Below, in pieces: positions 26,636-35,298 of a DNA stretch of 64,000 bases (the first letter of the stretch is position 1; every line of letters starts with the position of its first letter). The notes below the pieces were generated by a model. It was not told where the DNA came from, did no database searches, and was given only the letters and a program-made list of their open reading frames with translations. The position numbers and the translations under genes are program-made. Origin of the DNA: Vibrio sp. 10N.261.45.E2 (GTDB taxonomy: Bacteria > Pseudomonadota > Gammaproteobacteria > Enterobacterales > Vibrionaceae); assembly GCF_002875705.1 (NCBI RefSeq), contig NZ_MCZZ01000152.1, positions 1 through 64,000 on the forward strand, given 5' to 3'.

Positions 26636-28465
26636 CTACAGCTCTCGTACTACTCGGAATCCTAGGTAGTTGGCTGCGGTTGTAGGTGCAACGTTCAGTT
26701 CGTTAAACACCTTTGCCTCTTCTGGAGAGAAGCTCCAGGCACCACCTTTTGCTAGGCCTTTCTGAATGGTTGTCCATTCCCATACGTTACCCACCATGTC
26801 GTAGAAGCCAGTTGGCGTTGGCAAGAATGACTTAACTGGAGATGTGCTAACGTTTGACCAAGGTGTACCTGCCCAGCCAGTGTTGGCTTTGCCTGAACGG
26901 AATTCATTGCCCCACCAGAAGTTGGTGTCTTGGCCTGCTCTTGCTGCGGCTTCCCACTCTTGTGGTGTTGGTAAACGGTAAGTGAAGCCGGTGTTTTTAG
27001 ATAACCAACGTGTATAAGCTTTGGCATCATTTTGGGTAACACATACAACGGGTGAGCTATCTGCTTGCTTAAAGCCAGGGTTTTGCCAGTCATTGTCTGA
27101 AACGGTCGTGATCTCAGCGTTGACGAACGTATCGCAGGTGTTCATTAGCTCTGCGTCTGTCTGGTAGCCTGTGCTTTTTACGAATGCTTTGAAATCTTGA
27201 ACACGAGTTGGTGTTGCTGCTAATGCAAACGGCTGTTTGATCGTGACTTGTTGTGCGTTGTTTTCACCAAGTAGGTAGCGACCAGAGCCGACGACAATCA
27301 TTTCAGGGCTCTGAATATCGTTGCCCATTGGGTCAGCAAACTTAGTGCCGACATTCAATGAATTCTGTTTGGCTTGTAATACGGCTCGTAGGTTGTGATC
27401 GCGGGCGATCTTTAGCTCTTGGTGGAAAGAAAGGTAGCCTTCTTTTTCGATGGTGACCATGTGTTGGCCCGTCGGCAACATCACTTCAACCGGTGTGCTG
27501 CCATAGTTCACGCCGTTGATGGAAACATTGTCGTTGTATTGATTGGAACGAACCACCAAGTTAACCCAAGCGACTTCTTTTTGCTGGTCGTTGGCTTGCT
27601 GATCGCTTTGCGTGAAACAGTTTGATGATTGAATACCAAGCAGACGGCAAGGTGTGTTCTTATCTGGACGAGTCTCTAGGTTCGCTGCAATCACCGCTCG
27701 GTAACGGTTATCTTCAGAGAAGCCAGAGGATTTCACTTTGTGTTGTAGAACGTGAATATTCAATGAAGCAGACGCAAGGTGCTCTTTCACTGTTTTCGAT
27801 TCAGTCGCGTTATCAACCAGGCTATGTTGGAACTGTTTTACTGCTTTTTGAAGTGCCAAGGTCACCGTTTGGTCTGAACATTGCGCCAGTGTCATATCGC
27901 TGCTGCAACGGTTAGTAAAGCTAACGGTTTGCTCTTCTGTCTGAGTGATTTCGCTTCTTAGTCGCTCTGCTCTTGCTCTTAGCTTATCTTGATTTAGGTT
28001 TGCGATTGAAGTTTCGGCAGCCACTTTCTCCGCTTGAATCGATTCAAGCTCGATCATCAAGCCTTGTTGCTTCTGCTCAGAGTCTGAAATCGCAAGCTTG
28101 CCTTCTTTGACTACCTTTCAAGCATCTTGGAAGCGCTTTTGAGCTGGCGAGATATCGAAATCGGGCTCATCAATCATGCGCGTGTAGTCTTGCTCTAGGT
28201 TTGCTTTCGCCGTCGCGAGTTTTTGTTCTGCTTCCGCAGATTGTTTAGCTAGACGTGCCGTTTGCTGCGCCTGATTGTCGACTTGGTTTTGCTTGTCCGC
28301 CAGTTTTTTCTCAACAGCCGTCAGGTCGGCGTGTTTTTCGAAAAGTAAGCTTTCAATGTCGGTGACAGATGATGCGATCGCAGGTGGTGTTGCCTCAGCA
28401 AAAACAGCTGGCGTTATTAAGCAGGGAGTAAGTGCAAATAATAGAGTAGGAAGACCTTGGCGCAT
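26636..28465 (-). pseudogene. PEGA plus formylglycine-generating-enzyme-like (SUMF1) protein, interrupted by an in-frame TGA
   Basis: One 609-codon frame from ATG 28463-28465 to 26636, broken only by TGA at 28118-28120. The next gene's paralogue has Trp at the same place (YQDAW against FQDA-stop), so TGG to TGA is the single lesion. The 5' part has a signal peptide and a coiled coil. After the stop the frame continues (KVVKEGKLAISDSEQKQQ), then more coiled coil, a PEGA repeat (NVSINGVNYGSTPVEVMLPTGQHMVTIEKEGY) and a C-terminal SUMF1 domain (YTRWLSKNTGFTYRLPTPQEWEAAARAG, GFYDMVGNVWEW, GGAWSF, LGFRVVREL). Periplasmic. It may be a pseudogene, a read-through case or a sequencing error; the rest of the frame shows no decay. 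Confidence 0.8.
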
Positions 28466-28688
28466 GATGGGCTACTTCAATCGTAATTTAGGTTAATCGA
28501 ATATTCTCAACGAAATCGCCATTTCGTCTGTAGCTATTGTTCATAATGACCGTACAAGTTTATATCGATCATACAGTTTATAACTATCAACAAAATGGCG
28601 AGTGTTCATTCAGCTATGTGAAATAGGCACGGCTATCTAATATAGAGCTAAGCGTTTATATCGGCTCAGCTCAATATAGAAAGGGCGT

Positions 28689-29792
28689 TTAGCTTTCTTT
28701 GCTAGGAAGAAGCTTAACCCAAATTGTGTCGCTGCCGTTGATGGTAACTGTGCGGTTGTAAGACTCGTAACCTTGTTTCGAAATAGTGACTTGGTGACGA
28801 CCGCTTGGTAGCGCAACCTCAAGAGGGGTGCTGCCATACTTAATGCCGTTGATGGTTACTGAGTCGTTGTACTGATCAGAACGTACCGTCACGTTAGCCC
28901 ATTGTTTGTCACTCTTCTTAACGACCGCGGCATCACTGCCTGTTAAACAGTAGCGAGTCGAAACATTCAATAGGTTACATGCTGCGACAGCTTCCGGTTT
29001 TGCTTGGAGCTGAGCTTGCATCTGCATGAAGTAAGAGTTGTTACCAGAGAAACCACTCTTGATTGCTTGGCTGTCTTGAACATGGATATTCAGCTGAACA
29101 CCTTGTAAGTTTTGTTTCGCGAGTGTGCTTTCTGTGAGCTGCTCAAGTAATTGGCTCTTGAACGTTTGTACGGCTTTTTGATTCGTCAGGTGTTTACCCT
29201 GTGCAGTACATTCACCCAGTGTCATTGTTGATGAACATGTGGTTGTGTAGCTGGTTTCAAGAACCGCACTTTCACGCAGTTCTGTTGCGATACGTTTTAC
29301 GCGAGCTTCAACTTTTGACTCTCTCAAGTTTGCCAGTTCATTATTCAGGCGAGCTTGCTTTTGCTTGATTTGAGAAAGGTGAATTTCGCTCTCGTTAATC
29401 GCTTGTTCGTTATCTAGCTGAGACGATTGATTCTCTTTAACCGCAGCCCACGCATCTTGGTAACTTTTCTGGAAAGAGACCAGATCCGTTTCTGGATCTT
29501 CAAGTAAGCGACTGTACTGTTTGTCTAATACAGACTTGGCTCTGTTACGTTTTGCCTTAAGTTCTTCACCTTCTCGCAACAACTTACTGTTTTTGTTTTG
29601 TAGTTGTTTTAGGTTCTCAGTCGCCGATACTTTGGTTGCTGAAATACGCTCAATATCTGAGTTTTTCTCTGTTAGCTTTGCATCGATAGCTGAAACGGGA
29701 TCGACTTGATTCAGTTCTTCAGCGGATACCGATGCAGATACCCAAAGTGGGGATAGCGCGAGTAAAAGCGCTGAAATTCGAAAGTTAGTCAT
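28689..29792 (-). CDS. Periplasmic PEGA-domain coiled-coil protein
   Basis: 367 residues from ATG 29790-29792 (AGGGA upstream). Signal peptide ends near SVSAEE (about residue 22). A long coiled coil (about 30-190) follows, then a Cys-containing segment (TTCSSTMTLGECTAQ), shared with the neighbour as RCSSDMTLAQCSDQ, and a C-terminal PEGA repeat (SVTINGIKYGSTPLEVALPSGRHQVTISKQGY). It is the tandem paralogue of 26636-28465 without the SUMF1 domain. PEGA domains are surface or periplasmic beta-folds; function unknown. Confidence 0.8.
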   Translation of the reverse strand: MTNFRISALLLALSPLWVSASVSAEELNQVDPVSAIDAKLTEKNSDIERISATKVSATENLKQLQNKNSKLLREGEELKAKRNRAKSVLDKQYSRLLEDPETDLVSFQKSYQDAWAAVKENQSSQLDNEQAINESEIHLSQIKQKQARLNNELANLRESKVEARVKRIATELRESAVLETSYTTTCSSTMTLGECTAQGKHLTNQKAVQTFKSQLLEQLTESTLAKQNLQGVQLNIHVQDSQAIKSGFSGNNSYFMQMQAQLQAKPEAVAACNLLNVSTRYCLTGSDAAVVKKSDKQWANVTVRSDQYNDSVTINGIKYGSTPLEVALPSGRHQVTISKQGYESYNRTVTINGSDTIWVKLLPSKES

Positions 29793-30274
29793 AGGTCCCT
29801 GCAACTTGTAGATTGAAATTGGCTCGTTAATAAAGTGTCTACTTCCTAGTTGTGAGTCACTAGTTATTAGCAATTAACACAGTACCCGTCTTTATACCGT
29901 TTTATTGCTATCCAATCTACTCAAAAGCCAAGTTTCGGTACTTCGGATACACTTTTTACAGGTTTAAAGCAAAATATTTGAGCTAAATAAGAAAATATTG
30001 CCGTTATTGTGCGGTGATTACGTTCTCATTTATGAGTCACTTTGACGTATTGGTATGAGTGGGCGTGAAGCCCCTAAACTCACTGGAACGATTGGTTTTA
30101 CAATGCCCGTAGTTTATACACTCTTGATCATCTTTCCGGAGGCATGATCAAGACGATCGCGATGATGATCTTCTATTTAAGATTAGGTAATGACTCTCAT
30201 GATCATTTACAAATTCATCTTGTGCAGATTTCAGAGTATTATTCTTACTATGTTGACCTGAGTACTTTGCTGTC
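29793..30274. other. Intergenic region with candidate RctB-binding sites
   Basis: 482 bases between divergent genes. The right half holds the oriCII-like composite element at 30124-30150 and a further ATGATCA at 30199-30205. The left half is AT-rich promoter sequence with nothing else recognised. Confidence 0.5.
30124..30150. promoter_or_regulatory. Copy of the oriCII composite control element
   Basis: TTGATCATCTTTCCGGAGG followed by CATGATCA. The first 19 bases match the oriCII element at 7890-7908 with one mismatch, and both are followed by a second GATC half-site within one base of the same spacing. ATGATCA recurs at 30199-30205, and TGATCATGCTTTCG at 30493-30506 (inside the AraC gene) is the reverse complement of a 14-base stretch of the origin iteron at 7505-7518. 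Candidate distal RctB-binding locus. Confidence 0.6.
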
Positions 30275-31099
30275 ATGCCAAAACCTTTACCCTTTCCAAA
30301 CCTAGACTTGTCTCCGCTAGGCCTTACTGGCCCTCGTCCTGCGGAGATCATTACTTTGCCTTCGCATATGGATTGTCACGAGCATCACTATTCGCAGGTC
30401 GTGATTGGTTTAAAAGGTCAGGCGGAATTTGAAGTGAGCGGTAAGGGTAATCTTGTCGGTCCAGGGCAAGGTTGTGTGGTAACAGCAAGCTCTGATCATG
30501 CTTTCGGTGGTGTGGTTGGTCAGTCGGATATTCTCGTGCTCAACATGCCTGTGCCAACGGATGATGACCCTCTGATGTTAGAGAAGATTAACCAGTTAGA
30601 ATCATCGAACGTTTACTTCCAATTAGACGCGCAAATTCAAAAGCTTATTCATATGTTAGTGCAAGAGATGCAGGCGAGTCCTGATGATCTCTTGCTAAGC
30701 CGCGCCTGCAATGACACGGTGATCGCCTTAATGCAAAGACACATCTCTGCATTTGAAACCTCGATTAAAGATTCGCGTTTTGATCTTGAAGCGTTGGATC
30801 GCTACATCGAGCAACATCTCGCGAATAAGATCTCCGTCGCTCAGCTTGCTGGTAGCGTGTTCTTGGGCGAAAGCCAGTTCCACATGCTGTTCAAAGAGCA
30901 AATGGGCATTACCCCCCATCAGTATGTGCTTGGTAAGCGTATCGACCGCTCTCGTCGCTTGATCGAACAAGGTAATTTGAGCCTTGGTCAGGTTGCAGAA
31001 CTTGCTGGATTCTCCGGCCAATCCTCCTTTACTCACACCTTTTCACGCCTTCAAGGTATGTCGCCATCTCAATACAAAAAGAAAATTTCTGTTAAATAG
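30275..31099 (+). CDS. AraC family regulator, probably of the put operon
   Basis: 274 residues. An N-terminal cupin-like sensing domain (HMDCHEHHYSQVVIGLKGQAEF and GPGQGCVV, about 30-90) is followed by two AraC helix-turn-helix motifs (ISVAQLAGSVFLGESQFHMLFKEQMGITPHQYV and SLGQVAELAGFSGQSSFTHTFSRLQGMSPSQY, about 185-270). It stands directly upstream of putA in the same direction. In V. vulnificus an AraC-type activator of the proline genes (PutR) has this role, so the same is likely here. The start codon has only a weak ribosome site. Confidence 0.85.
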   Translation: MPKPLPFPNLDLSPLGLTGPRPAEIITLPSHMDCHEHHYSQVVIGLKGQAEFEVSGKGNLVGPGQGCVVTASSDHAFGGVVGQSDILVLNMPVPTDDDPLMLEKINQLESSNVYFQLDAQIQKLIHMLVQEMQASPDDLLLSRACNDTVIALMQRHISAFETSIKDSRFDLEALDRYIEQHLANKISVAQLAGSVFLGESQFHMLFKEQMGITPHQYVLGKRIDRSRRLIEQGNLSLGQVAELAGFSGQSSFTHTFSRLQGMSPSQYKKKISVK

Positions 31100-31280
31100 T
31101 GAAACAAAACGGCATATTATTTTAAAGTTTCATATGTGACGTTGTGTTTGTTTTGTTAATAAAGCGAGTTTTTAGCAAAAAACTCGGAGTTTTTGACAAG
31201 TAATCCTTATATACTCTAAATACACTGCAGCCATTGTAGAGATCCCGGGCTAATTCCGGGTGTGAGATTAAGGAAAACGC

Positions 31281-34200
31281 ATGTTTACAGCTACTGATGT
31301 GTTAAAGCCAGAATTCAATGAGCAGTCGCTTGCTGATCTATGGTCGCTTATCTCACCATTATATATGGTGGATGAAACCCAATGGCTAGAGCAACTTCTG
31401 CCGCTAGCTACCCCTTCTGAGTCAGAAAAGCAGCAAATTACAGAGAAAACGACATCATTGATCGAAGCTATCCGTGCGGATAAGACTTCTATCCAGATGA
31501 TCGATGCACTGTTGCTTGAATACAGCTTAGATACTCAAGAAGGCATCTTGCTGATGTGTCTGGCGGAAGCCTTGATGCGTATTCCTGATTCAGCGACGGC
31601 TGATGCGCTGATTCGTGACAAGTTAAGCGTTGCGGATTGGAAAGCTCACCTAAAGAATTCTGATTCTGTGTTTGTTAATGCATCCACTTGGGGCTTGATG
31701 CTTACAGGCAAAGTGGTTGGGCTTTCATCTAAAGAGCAGAGTGCAGGTCAAGCGGTTAACCGTTTAGTGAACAAGCTTTCTGAGCCGGTGATTCGTAAAG
31801 CGATGCACCAAGCAATGAAGGTGATGGGTCACCAATTCGTTCTTGGTCGCAGCATTGCTGAAGCGCAGAAGAACGGTAAGTCTATGCGTGACAAGGGTTT
31901 TACCTACTCATACGACATGCTAGGCGAAGCGGCATTGACCACTGCTGACGCAAATAAATACTTCAAAGATTACCTCATGGCGATTGAAGCCGTAGGTCGA
32001 GATACATACGTCTCTTCAAAATCGAGCCCAGCACCGTCTGTTTCTATCAAGCTTTCTGCACTTCACCCTCGTTATGAAGTGGCGAACGAAGACCGCGTAC
32101 TGACTGAACTTTGCGATACGCTAGAGCAACTATTGCGCCGCGCTGTCGAGCTTGATGTAGCGATTACGATTGATGCAGAAGAAGCGGATCGCCTAGAGCT
32201 TTCTCTTAAATTATTCGAAAAACTGTACCGCACTGACCTTGTGAAAGGTTGGGGTAAATTTGGTCTGGTGATTCAAGCGTATTCAAAGCGCGCTCTACCG
32301 GTTCTTGTTTGGCTAAACCGTCTAGCGAAAGAGCAGGGTGACTTAATCCCACTTCGCTTGGTGAAAGGCGCGTACTGGGACAGTGAGATCAAATGGTCGC
32401 AACAGGCTGGCTTCACTGATTATCCAGTTTACACACGTAAAGAAGCGACAGACGTAGCTTACCTTGCTTGTGCGCGTTACCTATTGAGCCCAAGTGTTCG
32501 TGGCAATATCTTCCCGCAGTTTGCGAGCCACAATGCTCACACAGTTTCTGCTATTGCAGTGATGACAGACCATAAGGACTTTGAATTCCAACGCTTACAC
32601 GGCATGGGTGATTCTCTTTACAACCATGCCATGGAAGCTTACCAACAGTCGGTACGTATCTACGCGCCTGTTGGTAGCCATAAAGATCTACTGCCATACC
32701 TAGTACGTCGTCTGCTAGAGAACGGTGCAAACAGCTCGTTTGTACACCGCTTGGTTGATGCTCGTTGCCCTGTGGCTGAGCTAACACAGCACCCAGTCGA
32801 CATGCTTTTAGCGTTCGATACATTGAACAACACTAAGATTCCTCTGCCACCAGCAGTATTCCCAGAGCGTAAGAACTCTTACGGTGTGAACATTGATATT
32901 GAAAGTGAAGCGCATCAGTTTGAAGAGCAAGTAAAAGGCTTCTTGAACAATCAATGGACTGCCGGACCTGTGATAAACGGTGAATCTCTTGCTGAAAGCA
33001 TGATCAAGGCTGATCAGAACGTTGAGCAAGTCACGGCACCTTATGATCGTCGTATTAATGTGGGGCAGGTGGCTTTCGCTAACCTTGATCATGTTTCCGC
33101 AGCGATCACTGGCGCAGATGCAGCATTCGCTGATTGGAACGCAACATCGGTTGAAACCAAAGCCGCTGCGCTTGAGAAACTGGCTGATTTGATGGAAGAC
33201 AACCTAGCTGAGCTGGTGGCAATTTGTCATCAAGAAGCGGGTAAGACGATTCACGATAGTGTTGATGAAGTGCGTGAAGCGGTCGACTTCTGTCGTTACT
33301 ACGCAAAACAAGCGAACAACCTACAAGGTTTCGAACTAAAAGGTTTTGACGGCCAAACTCGAATCGCTTCACGACAAGGTCGTGGTGTGTTCGTTTGTAT
33401 CAGCCCTTGGAACTTCCCTCTGGCAATCTTCCTTGGCCAAATTACTGCTGCACTAGTAGCGGGTAACACGGTTGTGGCGAAGCCTGCCGAGCAAACAAGC
33501 TTGATTGCAGCTCGTGCGGTTGAATTGATGAATGAAGCGGGCTTCCCTGCTGGCACGATTCAGCTACTACCGGGTCGCGGTGCTGAGATCGGCAGTGCAC
33601 TAACAAGCCATGATGCAATTGCTGGCGTTGCCTTTACTGGTTCTACGCCAACGGCACAGCGTATCAATGTGTCATTAGCTACTCGTAATGCTAAGCCAGT
33701 TCCGTTTATTGCGGAAACAGGTGGCCAAAACGCGATGATCGTCGACAGTACTGCACTGCCTGAACAGGTAGTTCGTGATGTGATTCGTTCAGCATTCGCT
33801 TCAGCAGGTCAGCGTTGTTCTGCGCTACGTGTGCTTTACATTCAAGAAGACATCGCAGACCGCGTGATTGCATTGATTCACGGCGCGATGGATGAGTTGA
33901 GTGTTGGCATTCCACATCTACATAAAACCGATGTGGGCCCTGTTATCGACCAAAACGCGAAACAGAAGCTGATGGCGCACTTAGAAAACATGACCAATAC
34001 CCAGAAGAAGGTGGCTCAACTTTCTCTAGGCACGGATTGTGAACATGGTGACTTTGTTCCACCAAGTGCGTTTGAAATCGATGACATCAGCTGCTTGAAA
34101 GAAGAACAGTTTGGTCCTGTGCTGCATATCGTTCGCTTCAAAGCGAGTGAGTTAGCGCAAGTCGTAGACCAAATCAACCAAACCGGTTTTGGTTTGACCA

Positions 34201-34418
34201 TGGGTATCCACAGCCGCAACGAGACAACTTATCGTTGGATCGAAAAACACGTTCGTGTCGGTAACTGTTACATCAACCGTGACCAAGTAGGTGCTGTAGT
34301 TGGGGTTCAACCATTCGGCGGTCAAGGCTTGTCGGGTACTGGTCCTAAAGCGGGTGGTCCTCACTACCTATATCGCTTTACTGATGTTCATTTCTCTCAA
34401 TCACAAGACAAGGCATAA
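31281..34418 (+). CDS. putA: Bifunctional proline dehydrogenase / glutamate-semialdehyde dehydrogenase PutA
   Basis: 1045 residues. It oxidises proline to glutamate through FAD-dependent proline dehydrogenase (about 180-490; VKGAYWDSEIKWSQQAGF and ARYLLSPSVRGNIFPQFASHN) and NAD-dependent aldehyde dehydrogenase (about 570-1030; SPWNFPLAIFLGQITAALVAGN, GSTPTAQRI, catalytic Cys846 in SAGQRCSALR). It lacks the N-terminal ribbon-helix-helix DNA-binding domain of E. coli PutA, so it is not a repressor, in line with an upstream AraC regulator. It also lacks the C-terminal ALDH-like extension, which is encoded separately by the next gene, 11 bases away. Confidence 0.97.
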   Translation: MFTATDVLKPEFNEQSLADLWSLISPLYMVDETQWLEQLLPLATPSESEKQQITEKTTSLIEAIRADKTSIQMIDALLLEYSLDTQEGILLMCLAEALMRIPDSATADALIRDKLSVADWKAHLKNSDSVFVNASTWGLMLTGKVVGLSSKEQSAGQAVNRLVNKLSEPVIRKAMHQAMKVMGHQFVLGRSIAEAQKNGKSMRDKGFTYSYDMLGEAALTTADANKYFKDYLMAIEAVGRDTYVSSKSSPAPSVSIKLSALHPRYEVANEDRVLTELCDTLEQLLRRAVELDVAITIDAEEADRLELSLKLFEKLYRTDLVKGWGKFGLVIQAYSKRALPVLVWLNRLAKEQGDLIPLRLVKGAYWDSEIKWSQQAGFTDYPVYTRKEATDVAYLACARYLLSPSVRGNIFPQFASHNAHTVSAIAVMTDHKDFEFQRLHGMGDSLYNHAMEAYQQSVRIYAPVGSHKDLLPYLVRRLLENGANSSFVHRLVDARCPVAELTQHPVDMLLAFDTLNNTKIPLPPAVFPERKNSYGVNIDIESEAHQFEEQVKGFLNNQWTAGPVINGESLAESMIKADQNVEQVTAPYDRRINVGQVAFANLDHVSAAITGADAAFADWNATSVETKAAALEKLADLMEDNLAELVAICHQEAGKTIHDSVDEVREAVDFCRYYAKQANNLQGFELKGFDGQTRIASRQGRGVFVCISPWNFPLAIFLGQITAALVAGNTVVAKPAEQTSLIAARAVELMNEAGFPAGTIQLLPGRGAEIGSALTSHDAIAGVAFTGSTPTAQRINVSLATRNAKPVPFIAETGGQNAMIVDSTALPEQVVRDVIRSAFASAGQRCSALRVLYIQEDIADRVIALIHGAMDELSVGIPHLHKTDVGPVIDQNAKQKLMAHLENMTNTQKKVAQLSLGTDCEHGDFVPPSAFEIDDISCLKEEQFGPVLHIVRFKASELAQVVDQINQTGFGLTMGIHSRNETTYRWIEKHVRVGNCYINRDQVGAVVGVQPFGGQGLSGTGPKAGGPHYLYRFTDVHFSQSQDKA

Positions 34419-34429
34419 GGAGCAGTATC

Positions 34430-35134
34430 ATGGTTCATCAAGTGACAGGTTTTTCTGATGCTTTGTTAGCGTGGGAACAATGGAATCTAACCGATTTTGA
34501 TCATAAGAGTGCTCAGGTACTTTCATTTAAATCAGAGATCGAAAGCCAATCTACGTCTTTGGCGGCAGTGGCGACTTATCACCTAGAGCAAGCGTCTGCG
34601 CTGCTTTCTGAGCAGCATTTAATGGCTGGCCCTACTGGTGAAACAAACGAGCTATATGCAGCCGGACGTGGCGTGGCTTTGGTGATTGTTGATGATTGCC
34701 AAGACAAAGAGCCAGCACTGCAAACTGCTACAGCGATGATTACTGCAGCACTATTGGCAGGTAACAGTGTTCAATTATGCAGTGATGACGTGCAGTTCAA
34801 TACCCTAATTGCAGATGCCGCGAAACAAGCGAATTTGCCAAGTAACTTAGTACAGGTTGCTTCGTATGATGCTGCTCAACAGTTGCTATCTTGCGATGTA
34901 CGGAGTGCTGGCTACGTCGGTAATTCACAAACGGCACAAGCTATCAATTTACAGCTTGCTAAGCGTGACGGTGCCATCGTCGGTTTAGTGGCTGAAACGG
35001 ATCTGGCGACAATGAATGTTGCTCATGATCCACACCTTTCGCTGCGCTTCATTACCGAGCGTACGCGAACTATAAATATAACAGCCGTGGGCGGTAACGC
35101 GACCTTGCTCGAACTTGGAAGCGAAGCTCACTAA
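34430..35134 (+). CDS. Free-standing PutA C-terminal ALDH-superfamily domain
   Basis: 234 residues, often labelled 1-pyrroline-5-carboxylate dehydrogenase although too short to be one. The middle resembles the NAD-binding half of an aldehyde dehydrogenase (TAMITAALLAGNSVQLCSDD, then AKQANLPSNLVQV), without the catalytic cysteine loop. The end RTRTINITAVGGNATLLELG matches the conserved C-terminal motif of long PutA proteins (..VNTAAAGGNASL..). In those the domain lids the channel between the two active sites. Here it appears as its own gene directly behind a short PutA, suggesting that the two associate (inference). Confidence 0.75.
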   Translation: MVHQVTGFSDALLAWEQWNLTDFDHKSAQVLSFKSEIESQSTSLAAVATYHLEQASALLSEQHLMAGPTGETNELYAAGRGVALVIVDDCQDKEPALQTATAMITAALLAGNSVQLCSDDVQFNTLIADAAKQANLPSNLVQVASYDAAQQLLSCDVRSAGYVGNSQTAQAINLQLAKRDGAIVGLVAETDLATMNVAHDPHLSLRFITERTRTINITAVGGNATLLELGSEAH

Positions 35135-35298
35135 CCTTCAGTAAAATTGGCTCTAAAGATCTTTGGTGTTTCCATTTTTGGTTTCACCATGGTGCTTTGG
35201 AGCCTCAATACCTAACTCAATGCACTCGCTTGCCTTTTCGGTGAGTGTCTTGCATTGAATTAGGCATGGAAGGCTTTCTACAAAATGAGGACTATCAA

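Noticed and set aside
32996..33093. Iteron-like AAGCATGATCAAGG (32996-33009) and CCTTGATCATG (about 33083) inside putA as further RctB sites
   Set aside because: They lie in translated sequence without the TTCCGG element. ATGATCA cores are expected several times by chance in 64 kb. Kept only as background to the 30.1 kb locus.
34430..35134. An independent P5C dehydrogenase
   Set aside because: Only 234 residues and no catalytic cysteine loop. It matches the PutA C-terminal domain instead.
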